NCBI GenBank assembly: GCA_030426465.1 | Contig: JAUHYK010000047.1 | Coordinates: forward strand, 1 to 34,767 | Direction of reading: 5' to 3' | DNA length: 34,767 nt | DNA from: Alphaproteobacteria bacterium | Lineage (GTDB): Bacteria > Pseudomonadota > Alphaproteobacteria > Caulobacterales > Parvularculaceae | Shown here: positions 1 to 8,855 of the stretch, piece by piece | How positions within the stretch are numbered: position 1 is the stretch's first letter | Layout of the letters: the number at the start of each line of letters is the position of its first letter | Notes under the pieces: model-generated | Told to the model about the DNA's origin: nothing | Database searches by the model: none | The model's input: the letters and a program-made list of their open reading frames with translations, nothing else | Program-made: the position numbers and the translations under genes

Positions 1-2296
1 GAGACGCGCTTGCGGCCTCATCGGGCGCCGTCAGAGGGGCGCCGACATCACCGGGCATGCGTGGCGGGTTTTTCATGGCGTAAAGTCTGGCGCGTTCTTC
101 AGTACGCGCCGGCACAGGTGGAAGCGTCATCTGCCCGAACCGCGATGCAGCGTTCGCCAGTACAACGGACGGCGCCAACGCATTGGCGACACGGTTGCGC
201 GCGCCGCCGCGTTCAATGTCCGCGGCGAGCTTGCCGGGGATCGGCTTTTCATTCAGCCGCCCGCGATAGACCTGCACATTTTCAAGAACGCGCTGAACAT
301 AGTTGCGGGTTTCGGAGAACGGGATCAGTTCAACCCAGTCGAGCGGATCAACGCTGTCGCTGCGCGGATCACCATAGTCTCTGACCCACTGATCGACACG
401 CGCCGCGCCGGCGTTATATCCGGCGAACGTCATCACCAGAGAGCCGTCGAAGCGGTCAATCAGGTGGGACAAATGAGCAGAGCCAAGCGTCATGTTGTAT
501 GCCGGGTCATCAAGCAAGGCGCCGCGTGAATAGACCAGACCTTCCTTGCGGGCGGTGATCTGCGCTGTCGTCGGAATGAGCTGCATCACGCCGCGGGCGC
601 CTGCGCGCGAATAGGCGCGGGGGTTGAATTCGCTTTCCTGACGCGAAAGGCCGAGGATGATTTCCGGCGAGACGAATTTTGCAGCCTCATCCGGCACGAA
701 GATCAAGGGATAGGCGACGTCTGGCGTGAAGGCGCCGCGCTGGATCGCCACTTTGCCCGCGCGCACGGTAAGGTGCGGTGCGCCCTCGCCATTGGTGAGT
801 TTGGCCAGTTCGATATATTCACCGGGCCGCTCCAGCTGATCGTCCACATGATAGGCGAAGACCATGAACTCATATTCAAGATCGAGATCGGTCAGCATCC
901 GTAGCGCCGCCACTGTCGGCCGCGACGTAAAGAGCGCACGGTCCATGGGCGTTGATTGGGCAACCGCGTCGAATTCCGAGGCGACATATGCGCCGCCGAG
1001 TTTTTCGGCCGCCAATTGTCCGTAATAGGAATAAAAATGCTGGGCGGCGTTTGCGTAATAGGCGTTGGCGCTTGCGGTGTCGCCTTTTCCTTCTGCCGCG
1101 CGGCCAAGCCAGTATTGCGCTCGTGAGACCGATATAGGCGAGCCAACCTCTGAGGCGAGGGCGAGGAAATGCGTTTCCGCACGTTCCGGCGCATTCAGGA
1201 ACCGCAGCGCAATCCAGCCAGCATAAAACTCTGCTTCAGCGTAATCGGCGCCTTCACTCATGCGATGGCCGGCGGCGACTTCATAAGCATCGGCGAAGCG
1301 GCCGTTTTTCAACGCCCAGCGCATGAGGAGACTGCGCTCATCCCACCAGCGTCCGCCATTGCGAATATCCGCCGGGTCTTCCGGCGCCAATTGCGCCAGC
1401 GCCATCGCAAATTGCTCCTCGCCGCGGCGGCGATGATAGCGAACCGCAGCATGCAGCATGCCGGAATCGAGCTGATCTTTTTCCGGAAGACGGTCGAAAA
1501 GCTTCTGTGCGCTTGAGGCTTGCAACAACAGCGCCGCGCGCGCTTCAGCATTTTTACGATCATGAGAGTCCAGATACGGGAAAACCCGGCGCGCGTTCGT
1601 AACCTGACGGCCCCAGAGCAAGTGATCGACACGGGCGGCGTGATCTTTTTCGGTCAACCGACCGCCATAATTGGAAAGGACACGCCTTTCCTCGGCGAGG
1701 GTGAAAGTGCTGTTGATCCAGGCGTCGCGTAGTTGCTCTTCGCCGCCAGTGATATCGCCGACGGCGAAAAGCGCGCGTGCAAGCTGTAACTTGCCATAGC
1801 CGGTGACGGGCTCTCTCGAGTCGAAAAAGGCGAGGACCTGATCAGCAGGCGCCGAGTCCGGAATCTTTTTCTCGATCCAGGCATGGATGCGCGAACGCGC
1901 CGGCCAATCGGGATTGGCGTCAAGGAAGGAGTCCGCCAGATTGAAATCAACGGCGGGGTCCTGGGCCATGAAATACATCCACTCGCCAAGCCCCTTGGCG
2001 ATGGGATCGTTAACAAGGCTGATCAGCGAAATGGCTGTGGGAAACTGGCGCGACTTCAGGGCTGCGTGAGCGGCGATCAACCGTTCCTTGTCGCCCCGGC
2101 TCATGTAAAGCGGTCCCGGCGCTAGCGGCTTTATGCGCGGCGCAATTTCGCTCATGCTCGCGCCAACGCCGACGGGCGCCGCCACGGTCAAGACCGCCAA
2201 CGCCGCTGCAGCAGCCCTCAGAGCTGCCTGAACCTTTGCCGGAAAGCGCCATGCCATATCCAAGGCCATCCCCCCCTTGGGCGCTATACGCACCAT
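1..2296 (-). CDS. slt: Soluble lytic murein transglycosylase, C-terminus cut by window edge
   Basis: The periplasmic enzyme cleaves the MurNAc-GlcNAc bond of peptidoglycan with formation of 1,6-anhydroMurNAc. The frame is open from the window edge to about 2314, where a TGA precedes the first ATG. It starts with an Ala-rich signal peptide. A long alpha-helical region follows, with repeated alanine-rich helices as in the Slt U/L superhelix. The SLT catalytic domain shows SRQESEFNPRAYS with catalytic Glu near residue 545, then GARGVMQLIPTTA, and later AGYNAGAARVDQW and ETRNYVQRVLEN. All three are classic Slt signatures. A Pro/Ala-rich tail runs off the window, so the C-terminus is missing. Start choice: ATG at 2296 has GGGAG ten bases upstream. 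In-frame ATGs at 2269 and 2257 are alternatives that would shorten the signal peptide's N-terminal region. It is divergent from dapA. Confidence 0.93.
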   Translation of the reverse strand, partial: MVRIAPKGGMALDMAWRFPAKVQAALRAAAAALAVLTVAAPVGVGASMSEIAPRIKPLAPGPLYMSRGDKERLIAAHAALKSRQFPTAISLISLVNDPIAKGLGEWMYFMAQDPAVDFNLADSFLDANPDWPARSRIHAWIEKKIPDSAPADQVLAFFDSREPVTGYGKLQLARALFAVGDITGGEEQLRDAWINSTFTLAEERRVLSNYGGRLTEKDHAARVDHLLWGRQVTNARRVFPYLDSHDRKNAEARAALLLQASSAQKLFDRLPEKDQLDSGMLHAAVRYHRRRGEEQFAMALAQLAPEDPADIRNGGRWWDERSLLMRWALKNGRFADAYEVAAGHRMSEGADYAEAEFYAGWIALRFLNAPERAETHFLALASEVGSPISVSRAQYWLGRAAEGKGDTASANAYYANAAQHFYSYYGQLAAEKLGGAYVASEFDAVAQSTPMDRALFTSRPTVAALRMLTDLDLEYEFMVFAYHVDDQLERPGEYIELAKLTNGEGAPHLTVRAGKVAIQRGAFTPDVAYPLIFVPDEAAKFVSPEIILGLSRQESEFNPRAYSRAGARGVMQLIPTTAQITARKEGLVYSRGALLDDPAYNMTLGSAHLSHLIDRFDGSLVMTFAGYNAGAARVDQWVRDYGDPRSDSVDPLDWVELIPFSETRNYVQRVLENVQVYRGRLNEKPIPGKLAADIERGGARNRVANALAPSVVLANAASRFGQMTLPPVPARTEERARLYAMKNPPRMPGDVGAPLTAPDEAASAS

Positions 2297-2430
2297 ACCG
2301 TCTAAACTCCCGCTTCAGAACACCGGTTAGCCTCACAATAGCCTAAACTGCGCGCCATCCAAACAGCAGCGCTTGCTGAAACCGCGCGGTGACGCTAGGG
2401 GTGACCTTAAATTTGAGAAAAACAGAGCCA

Positions 2431-3312
2431 ATGACACAGTTTAAAGGGTCAATTACGGCCCTCGTCACGCCATTCAGGGATGGAGCCGTCGACGAGCGAG
2501 CCTTTCAGGATATGGTCGAACGCCAGATCGCGGCAGGCACCCACGGCCTTGTGCCTGTGGGGACAACAGGCGAATCGGCGACCCTGTCGGATGAGGAGCA
2601 TGAGCGGGTGATCTCGCTCTGCGTCGAAGTCGCGGGTGGGCGCGTGCCTGTCATCGGCGGAGCGGGATCCAATGAAACGGCCTACGCTATCTCCATGGCG
2701 CAGCGCGTTCAAAATATTGGCGTCGATGCGATTCTGGCGGTCACAGGCTATTATAACCGGCCGAGCCAGGCTGGCCTCGTCGCACATTACACTGCGCTGC
2801 ATAATGCGACGGATATCCCGATCATTCTCTACAACATCCCGGCGCGCACTGTTGTCGGCCTCGCGCGGGACACGATGGCGACGCTGTCGAAACTCCCGCG
2901 CATTGTCGGCGTCAAGGACGCCACAGGCGATCTCGCCCGCGTCGCGGTGCAGCGCCGCGAATGTGCGCCCGATTTCACCCAGCTTTCAGGCGAGGATATG
3001 ACGGCGGTCGGCTTCAATGCGATGGGCGGCGTCGGCTGTATTTCGGTTACCTCAAATGTCGCGCCGGATTTGTGCGCGCATATGCAGGATGCATGTCTCG
3101 GCGACGACTATGTTACGGCGCGGGCGCTTCAGGACCGGCTGACGCCGCTCCATGACGCGCTTTTCTCCGACGCCAGTCCGGGGCCTGTGAAATACGCCCT
3201 CTCTCTGTTGGGGCTATGCACAGACGAGTTGCGCCTGCCCATGGTTGCGCCGAATGATGCATCGAAAGCAAAAGTGCGGGCCGCTCTGGAAGAGCTCGGC
3301 CTGATCGGCTGA
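2431..3312 (+). CDS. dapA: 4-hydroxy-tetrahydrodipicolinate synthase
   Basis: Condenses pyruvate with aspartate semialdehyde, the first committed step of the diaminopimelate/lysine branch that feeds peptidoglycan cross-links. At 293 residues it is the normal length of the family. Visible active-site features are GTTGES (Thr45/Thr46), Tyr108 and Tyr134 in YYNRPSQ and ILYNIPART with Arg139, and the Schiff-base Lys162 in VGVKDATGD. Numbering is within one of the E. coli enzyme. The ATG at 2431 gives the family N-terminus [15 protein letters not shown]. An in-frame GTG at 2389 would add 14 residues that do not fit the family. The ribosome binding site is weak (AGAG). Its stop overlaps the smpB start by one base (TGATG), so the two are probably translated as a coupled pair. 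Confidence 0.97.
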   Translation: MTQFKGSITALVTPFRDGAVDERAFQDMVERQIAAGTHGLVPVGTTGESATLSDEEHERVISLCVEVAGGRVPVIGGAGSNETAYAISMAQRVQNIGVDAILAVTGYYNRPSQAGLVAHYTALHNATDIPIILYNIPARTVVGLARDTMATLSKLPRIVGVKDATGDLARVAVQRRECAPDFTQLSGEDMTAVGFNAMGGVGCISVTSNVAPDLCAHMQDACLGDDYVTARALQDRLTPLHDALFSDASPGPVKYALSLLGLCTDELRLPMVAPNDASKAKVRAALEELGLIG

Positions 3313-3785
3313 TGTCTGACAAAGACAAAGAAGGCCGCAAGATCATTGCGGAGAACCGCCGGGCGCGTCACGAATATTTCGTCGAGGACGTGATAGAGGC
3401 TGGGATTATGCTGACCGGCACCGAGGTGAAGGCGCTGCGTGAAGGCAAAGCCAATATCGCGGAAAGCTACGCCTCGCCTGAAGACGGCGCGATCTGGCTC
3501 ATCAACGCCAATATTCCGGAATATTCGGCGGGCAATCGCGAAAATCACGAGCCGAAACGCAAGCGCAAACTTTTGCTGCATAAGCGCGAGATCGCGCGTC
3601 TGGCGCAAGCGGTTGAGCGTAAAGGTTATACGCTGACGCCCTTGCGGCTCTATTTCAACGAGCGTGGGCGCGCCAAGCTGGAGCTCGGGCTCGCTCAAGG
3701 CAAGAAGATACACGACAAGCGGGACACCTCGAAACAACGAGACTGGAACCGCCAGAAACAGCGGCTTTTGCGCGACCGCGGCTAA
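3312..3785 (+). CDS. smpB: SsrA-binding protein SmpB
   Basis: Binds tmRNA and delivers it to stalled ribosomes for trans-translation. It has 157 residues, the normal SmpB length. The N-terminal half carries [37 protein letters not shown] and the OB-fold core. The basic C-terminal tail [19 protein letters not shown] is the segment that takes the place of mRNA in the decoding channel. The ATG overlaps the dapA stop (TGATG) and there is no separate Shine-Dalgarno, so translation is likely coupled. It converges on the PopA-like gene with a gap of only seven bases and no evident terminator. The tmRNA gene itself (ssrA) is not in this window as far as I can see. Confidence 0.97.
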   Translation: MSDKDKEGRKIIAENRRARHEYFVEDVIEAGIMLTGTEVKALREGKANIAESYASPEDGAIWLINANIPEYSAGNRENHEPKRKRKLLLHKREIARLAQAVERKGYTLTPLRLYFNERGRAKLELGLAQGKKIHDKRDTSKQRDWNRQKQRLLRDRG

Positions 3786-3792
3786 ATCACTT

Positions 3793-5142
3793 TCAGGGTG
3801 AGCCGTTGAAGGCGATTTCTGCGTTTTCACGAAGCATCGCCAGCGCCAGGGCGACGCTTTCTTCAACGCATAAGCCTTCAGGGCGCCTGCACGGAACAGC
3901 CGAGACATTGACCCCGTACAGGAGATCATCGCCGGCGCTGCGAAAAACGGTGTTTTCAAGCACCCCCTGAATGCGCAACGCCGCTTTCCCGGCGTCACGC
4001 TCTGTCGTTGACGGCATCATCACTAGAAACGTATCAGTCGCAACGCGCGCCACCATATCCTCCGCGCGGGTGACGCGATTGATAAGCCGCGCCGCCTGGT
4101 GCAAGGCGCGGCGGCCGGGCTCGGCTTCTCCGTGCTCTTTCGACTCGGTTTCGATGCGCAGAGCGATCATGGACATGCCGCGCCCGCTCTGATCCGCGCG
4201 TGCGCAAAGCCTCGCGCCGTGTTCGGCAAGGAACGTCGCTGTAAAGGCGCCGGAGCCTGCATCGCGCACGCCATCGCCCTCACAAGCCTGAAGAAATTTA
4301 CGCATGGATTTCAAGAGCCGTGCGCGGCGCGCTGCAAGTTGGGCTTTTGGACTGAGATCGGCGGCGATGTGACCTGTCAGCATGAAATCCGACGCCCCGC
4401 GTATGGCGTATTCCGCCGTTTCATCCGGATCATGCAAAGGAAAAATGATCGGCATATTTGCGTGTTTGGGATGACGGCGAAGCGAGCGGGAAAGGCTCAT
4501 CAGCGGATCGCTGTCGCGCTTGGGTAAAAATATCGCGGCGTCGAATTGCATGCTCTCCACCGCGCGCAGCGCCTGTCCGGCCGAGAAGACGCAGATGCAT
4601 TGTTCGGTAACCGGTTTGAGGGCGTTCAGAGCGGCGAGGGCGACGGGGCCGGCTTCACCGGCGATGAGAACTTTTAAAGCGCCTGCCGGCGCCGAAATCG
4701 GAGGAAAATCATTAAGGCGATTGAGACTGGCAAGGCTTTTCAGCCGCTCCCCTGCTTCTTCGGCGATATTGCGCAGCCGCAGAACCTGGCGGCAGCGTTC
4801 GATCAGCCCATCTGGTTTGGTTAGCATAACCACGAGTTCGCCATGGCGGCGCAGGGCGCGGCGGGCCGTCTCGTTGATATAGGGATCAATTATGATCAGA
4901 ATCGATGATTCCGGTGAGGATTTGCGCAAGAGCCCGGCGATGGACTGGGCCTTGCGGCTCGATACGTGGCGGCCGCGCAAATCAATCAGGCCAATATCGG
5001 CGTCCGCGCGCGAGGCGTCCTCATGCGAGACAAGCGCATAGCCGGCATCCTCGAAAGCGACGGTTAACGCCGCACGTCCTTCGTCTCCATCGCCAACATA
5101 AACAATACGTGCTTTCGGCGAAGCGCCGATATCTTCCTGCAT
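3793..5142 (-). CDS. PleD/PopA-like REC-REC-degenerate GGDEF response regulator
   Basis: A 449-residue protein with PleD-like architecture. The first receiver (about 12-125) keeps an acidic pair at 18/20, a phosphoacceptor candidate Asp54 (GLIDLRG) and a Lys at 109. The second receiver (about 155-270) lacks an Asp at the acceptor position (DAAIFLPK). The GGDEF domain (about 285-440) has ATDTF at 368-372 in place of GG(D/E)EF, so it should not make c-di-GMP. The inhibitory-site motif RxxD is intact as RAED at 359-362, at the PleD spacing. This pattern (dead A-site, intact I-site) is what is known for Caulobacter PopA, a c-di-GMP-binding adaptor that helps ClpXP degrade CtrA. PopA function here is inference; a different c-di-GMP reader is possible. 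It lies 39 bases downstream of the VanY gene in the same direction and is probably cotranscribed. Confidence 0.85.
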   Translation of the reverse strand: MQEDIGASPKARIVYVGDGDEGRAALTVAFEDAGYALVSHEDASRADADIGLIDLRGRHVSSRKAQSIAGLLRKSSPESSILIIIDPYINETARRALRRHGELVVMLTKPDGLIERCRQVLRLRNIAEEAGERLKSLASLNRLNDFPPISAPAGALKVLIAGEAGPVALAALNALKPVTEQCICVFSAGQALRAVESMQFDAAIFLPKRDSDPLMSLSRSLRRHPKHANMPIIFPLHDPDETAEYAIRGASDFMLTGHIAADLSPKAQLAARRARLLKSMRKFLQACEGDGVRDAGSGAFTATFLAEHGARLCARADQSGRGMSMIALRIETESKEHGEAEPGRRALHQAARLINRVTRAEDMVARVATDTFLVMMPSTTERDAGKAALRIQGVLENTVFRSAGDDLLYGVNVSAVPCRRPEGLCVEESVALALAMLRENAEIAFNGSP

Positions 5143-5181
5143 GAATTCACCCGGCTCACGGCTTGCCGCCGCTTTTGTTTG

Positions 5182-6957
5182 TCAGCGCGGCGCGCGCGCT
5201 GCCGGGAGTTTATTCAAGATACGGGCCGCCTTGGCGTCTTCGTCGGCAGGTTGCAGACGGTCCTTTTCGCTCGCCGCAACCTTGATTTCCGGCTTGCCCG
5301 AAAGACACAGGTCGTCTTCGCCGCTTGCGGGAAAAACGCCATTGGCGGCCCGCTCCTGGTAGCAGGGAAGGGCGGCTAGAAATTCCTGTGGTTTCTGATA
5401 GGGTCCCGCCTCACGGTAAAGCTGGGCGGTGGAAACGCCGACATAGCGCCAATGCCAGGGCTCATAAGGATCGGCGCCCGGCAAATAGTCATTGCCCGGC
5501 GGATAGGAGAGGATAAAGCCGAACCGATAGGCGTTTTCCTCAAAGCACTGATAGGCGCGGTCGCTTGGCCGCATGAAGCGGTTTTCGACATTGATGTCAG
5601 CGGCGAGGCCGGTCTGATGCTCGGACATGCCCGGCGGCGTAACCGTGCCTTTATCGCCGATATTGGCGTAAAGCACTTTCTGCGTGGCGTAGGAGCGATA
5701 GCCGGAGCGTAGGGAAATCCGCTCGCCAGATTCAGAGCGACAAAGAGAGATCAATTGCGCCAGCCGCGCGGGCAGGTTCGCCTCGCGCGGATCTGCATCC
5801 ATATCGCCCGCAAGCCGTAATTTCATTTCATCGATGTTCGGCGACTTCGCCGTTGGGATTGAAAATTCTGCGGCGGAAACAAGATCGCCGGGCGCATAAT
5901 CAGATTTCAGCAGGAACAGTTGCGACACCGGCCGGTTGATGTCCTCCCGGCGGTCGCGCTCGCGATTGACGGCGTAACGCTGTGCGCCAAACGCATCGCG
6001 GAAAAGGTTGCGCATATGCTCCTGCAGGGCCTGCGCTTCTGTATAGCGGCCTTGCCTTTCGTAGATGCCCGTAAGGAGCTTGATATAGAGGCTAAGATCG
6101 GGACTGTTCGCGCCTTTAAGCTGTTCCTGGGCATGGAAAGCGTCAAGGTAAAGCTTCTCTGCGTCGTCCAGCCTGCCCATGCCCGAATAAACCGGCCCCA
6201 GAACAAGCGTCAATTGCACCGTATCCTGATGATCGTCGCCAAGCAGTTTGGTGCGGATCAGATAGGCTGAGGATAAAAGGCCGGCCGCGGCATAAGCGCC
6301 ATTTTCACGCATGGCGTAAAAGGCGCCGAGCGACGCCATGTTTGTGGCTGCTGCAAGCTGCGCTTCGCGCGCGCCGACGGTGGATTCGTAAGGGCGCGCA
6401 TGGTTGAGCGCGGCGGCGAATAGCTGTTCCGCTTCCGCGACGCGGTCGGCATAGAATGCGGAAATCGCCGCTGATTCATCAGCGTTGCGCACGGCGTCAT
6501 CGCCCGCAAGGTCCAGAAATGAAGCGTAGATAGCAACGGCGGTTTCAATATCGCCCGACAGGACAGAAGCGCGCGCAAGCTTGTCTTCATAAAGCGCGCG
6601 TTTGCGCCGGTTGAGTGTGTCAGAAGATTTTGTCGCAAGAGCGTCGCGCAGAAGGCCAGCGGCGCGCTCATTGCGATTGCGCGATAACTGCGCATCGGCG
6701 ACCCGCAACATCAGGGGAGCGAGCTGTTCTTCGGTTTGCCCTTCCTTCGCCAGCAGCCGCAACGCTCGCTCGCCATGGACGGCGGCCCGCCGTGACGCGT
6801 TCTGCCCGGTTAACTGGTCGAACCGCGCCAACGCGGCGCTCGAGTCCACACGGACAGCAACGTTGAAATAGATGGCAAAACTGATCGCCAGGATCAGAAA
6901 CGCCCCGGCCAGATATGTCGGCGAACGAAACGCCATCGCCCTCAGACTACCCCTCAA
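5182..6957 (-). CDS. Membrane-anchored TPR / VanY-family D-alanyl-D-alanine carboxypeptidase
   Basis: 591 residues. An N-terminal hydrophobic segment (about 13-35) should anchor it in the inner membrane with the rest in the periplasm. Residues about 60-320 are helical TPR-like repeats (for example NMASLGAFYAMRENG, VYSGMGRLDDAEKLYLDA, IYERQGRYTEAQALQ). Residues about 380-520 form a VanY/Hedgehog-fold zinc peptidase: SGYRS at 418, SEHQTGLAAD at 445-454 supplying zinc ligands His447 and Asp454, and EPWHWRY with Glu499 and His502. The expected reaction is removal of terminal D-Ala from peptidoglycan stems. TTG at 6957 is preferred because GGAGGG lies eight bases upstream. An in-frame ATG at 6936 has no well-spaced ribosome site. 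The start is 172 bases from the divergent histidine phosphatase gene. Confidence 0.88.
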   Translation of the reverse strand: MRGSLRAMAFRSPTYLAGAFLILAISFAIYFNVAVRVDSSAALARFDQLTGQNASRRAAVHGERALRLLAKEGQTEEQLAPLMLRVADAQLSRNRNERAAGLLRDALATKSSDTLNRRKRALYEDKLARASVLSGDIETAVAIYASFLDLAGDDAVRNADESAAISAFYADRVAEAEQLFAAALNHARPYESTVGAREAQLAAATNMASLGAFYAMRENGAYAAAGLLSSAYLIRTKLLGDDHQDTVQLTLVLGPVYSGMGRLDDAEKLYLDAFHAQEQLKGANSPDLSLYIKLLTGIYERQGRYTEAQALQEHMRNLFRDAFGAQRYAVNRERDRREDINRPVSQLFLLKSDYAPGDLVSAAEFSIPTAKSPNIDEMKLRLAGDMDADPREANLPARLAQLISLCRSESGERISLRSGYRSYATQKVLYANIGDKGTVTPPGMSEHQTGLAADINVENRFMRPSDRAYQCFEENAYRFGFILSYPPGNDYLPGADPYEPWHWRYVGVSTAQLYREAGPYQKPQEFLAALPCYQERAANGVFPASGEDDLCLSGKPEIKVAASEKDRLQPADEDAKAARILNKLPAARAPR

Positions 6958-7129
6958 CTAAACGCCCTCCGGCCCTCTCCGGATTACCCCTGAGGGTGAC
7001 TTTATCACCCGGAACGATGCGACGCGAGCCATTGACAGGCGATTTTTGCGCCGGGAATGCAGTGCGGGCGCTGGCGTCTCCGGACCGATTTGGCTATGCC
7101 CGGCTGGCAGATCAGAAAGGCCGGAGACA

Positions 7130-7870
7130 ATGAAGGGCGCAGGCAGGCGGCGTATTTACCTCATGCGGCACGGGCATGTGGACTATTTTGCGCCAGACCT
7201 GACGGACCCGCGCATGGTGCCGTTGACCGATATGGGGCGCGAGCAGGCCGCCGCCGCCGGAGCAGCCCTCAGTCATGCTCAATTCGACCTCGCTGTTTAT
7301 TCCGGGCTGCCGCGCACACGCGAAACCGCAGAGATAGTGCTCTCCGATAACAAGACGCCGCCCGAACTCATCGCCCATGAAGGCCTCGAAGAAATCAAGA
7401 GCGGCTGGATCAAGGCGACCTCCCGGGAAGAGCTTGCGGCGCGGCTCGCCTACAGTTTCGATCAGGCAGATGCGCCGGGGGCCAGCTTTCTCCCTGATGG
7501 TGAAACCTTTGAAAACGCTCAACGCCGCATCATTGCAGCGTTGGAGGAACTGGTTTTGACCCGCGAGTGGCGTACTGCGCTTGTCGTCGCCCATGAAGGC
7601 GTCAACCGGATCGCGCTTGGCTGGGCTTGCGGGGGCGGGCTCTCGACGATCGCCGCTTTCGAGCAGGATCTGGCCTGTCTGAACCTTATTGACGTGGATG
7701 TGACCCCGAACGAGGCCGGAACCGGCCTTCAGATTGAACGTATGGCGTTGAAAGCATTGAACGTCACCGCCTATGACTTCGTAAAAAAGGGACTGACCCG
7801 CTCCAGCCTCGAGCACCTGTTCGACGTGGATTTCGGGGGCTTGCGGCCCAGAAACAGCGAAGTCGCCTGA
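7130..7870 (+). CDS. Histidine phosphatase family protein (phosphoglycerate mutase-like)
   Basis: 246 residues with the full branch-1 histidine phosphatase signature. LMRHGHVDY supplies the phosphorylated His14. GLPRTRETAEI and LEEIKSGW supply the Arg and Glu of the phosphate pocket, and VVAHEGVNR the second catalytic His. The substrate cannot be read from the sequence. Relatives include GpmB-like phosphatases, cobalamin pathway phosphatase CobC and broad-specificity sugar phosphatases, and no cobalamin genes are nearby. ATG at 7130 has GGAG five bases upstream. In-frame starts further upstream (to 7046) would add a sequence with no family similarity. It is probably a single-gene unit or cotranscribed with the membrane protein 82 bases downstream. 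Confidence 0.92.
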   Translation: MKGAGRRRIYLMRHGHVDYFAPDLTDPRMVPLTDMGREQAAAAGAALSHAQFDLAVYSGLPRTRETAEIVLSDNKTPPELIAHEGLEEIKSGWIKATSREELAARLAYSFDQADAPGASFLPDGETFENAQRRIIAALEELVLTREWRTALVVAHEGVNRIALGWACGGGLSTIAAFEQDLACLNLIDVDVTPNEAGTGLQIERMALKALNVTAYDFVKKGLTRSSLEHLFDVDFGGLRPRNSEVA

Positions 7871-7952
7871 ACGGCCCTCACAAACAGCCTTAAACCTTTC
7901 GCAAATATGTGGTTAAATCCGCTGCAGGGGTATTGTGAGGGAGCGTTTTCAA

Positions 7953-8801
7953 ATGCCGTATGGTGTGAAGCAGGGCGTAAAAGCGCCGGGGAATTATACG
8001 ATTGCAGATATGGCCGGGCTCGCCCTTTCAGGTGCGGCCGGCATCATCGCAGCGCTGGTGACGGATTATCAGCAGCAGGGTGAGTCATCTGCGCTGTTCA
8101 CGATCAATCAGTGGTTCGTCCAGTTCGGCAGCCTTATCGGGTTTACGGACATTCCATTGTGGATGGTCGTCCTGGGCATGACCGCCGTCGGCGCCGGTTC
8201 GATTTTTTATTTCCAGCCGATCACAAGGCAAGGCGCCTTCGCGCAAGGATTTGGTTTGCTGGCGGTTCTGATGACGGCGATCCCTGCCGACCTCGCTGGC
8301 GGCATTCAAGGCATCAACGATTCTCTTCCCGGGCTTGAACCTGCGGCGACGCGCGAAGCCTCCATGGAAGGGCGCATCTATCAGGCGAATTACACGGCGG
8401 CGCAGTATGTTCCGGCGCAAAGCGAACGCGGCGCTGCGAAATATGACGTGCATCTGGTGATCAATTTTCCGAACGGTCTGCCGGATAACGTAGACACCAT
8501 GATCCGCCGCGGCTCCCTGCGCGGACGCCTGCATAATGAAGATCTTAACCAGACGTGGAATCTTTTTCGCAGCGCCGGCGGCACCGTTCGCAAACAGGGA
8601 AATTCGCTGGTAATTCATGCCGGCGTTCCCGCCCGCTCGAACGATGCGCGTTTGTGGGTGCGCGTCGAAGCCGAAGGCTACGCTATTCAGGTTGAATCCT
8701 ATCAGGCGAGCGTTGGAGAAACCGTTGAGTGGAACGTCGACATGGTCCCGTCTTCTACACCGCTTTTCATTCAGCGCCTCGGTAAGAGCTACTGGTTCTA
8801 G
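7953..8801 (+). CDS. Unrecognised membrane protein: three TM helices plus C-terminal beta-rich domain
   Basis: 282 residues; I do not recognise the family. Three hydrophobic segments are visible in the first half: about 17-37 (GLALSGAAGIIAALV), about 67-88 (IPLWMVVLGMTAVGAGSIFYF) and about 92-112 (FGLLAVLMTAIPADLAGG). From about 140 onward it is hydrophilic and looks beta-rich (KYDVHLVINFPNG, NSLVIHAGVPA, RLWVRVEAEGYAIQVESYQ), consistent with a globular domain on one side of the membrane, and it ends in SYWF. There are no catalytic motifs and no lipobox. ATG at 7953 has GAGGGAG nine bases upstream. The GTG at 7935 lies inside that ribosome site and is less likely. A strong terminator follows within 25 bases. 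Confidence 0.8.
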   Translation: MPYGVKQGVKAPGNYTIADMAGLALSGAAGIIAALVTDYQQQGESSALFTINQWFVQFGSLIGFTDIPLWMVVLGMTAVGAGSIFYFQPITRQGAFAQGFGLLAVLMTAIPADLAGGIQGINDSLPGLEPAATREASMEGRIYQANYTAAQYVPAQSERGAAKYDVHLVINFPNGLPDNVDTMIRRGSLRGRLHNEDLNQTWNLFRSAGGTVRKQGNSLVIHAGVPARSNDARLWVRVEAEGYAIQVESYQASVGETVEWNVDMVPSSTPLFIQRLGKSYWF

Positions 8802-8825
8802 GTCCTCGTTTGAGAGAATAAACAG

Positions 8826-8855
8826 CGGCGCCGGATCAAACCGGCGCCGTTTTTT
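8826..8855 (+). terminator. Rho-independent terminator after the membrane protein gene
   Basis: Perfect 9-bp GC stem CGGCGCCGG / CCGGCGCCG with loop ATCAAA, followed by six T residues. It terminates the plus-strand unit ending at 8801. The stop codon of the opposing sigma-factor gene (8836-8838) lies in the loop, so the last codons of neither reading frame are disturbed. The A-rich flank on the left could let it act weakly on minus-strand transcripts too. Confidence 0.9.

Noticed and set aside
3129-3998. Long minus-strand frame opposite dapA and smpB
   Set aside because: It lies opposite two certain genes, has no ribosome site and reads as a low-complexity, Arg-rich sequence without a family.
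7112-7816. Minus-strand frame opposite the histidine phosphatase
   Set aside because: The plus strand holds all histidine phosphatase motifs; the other strand shows no family.
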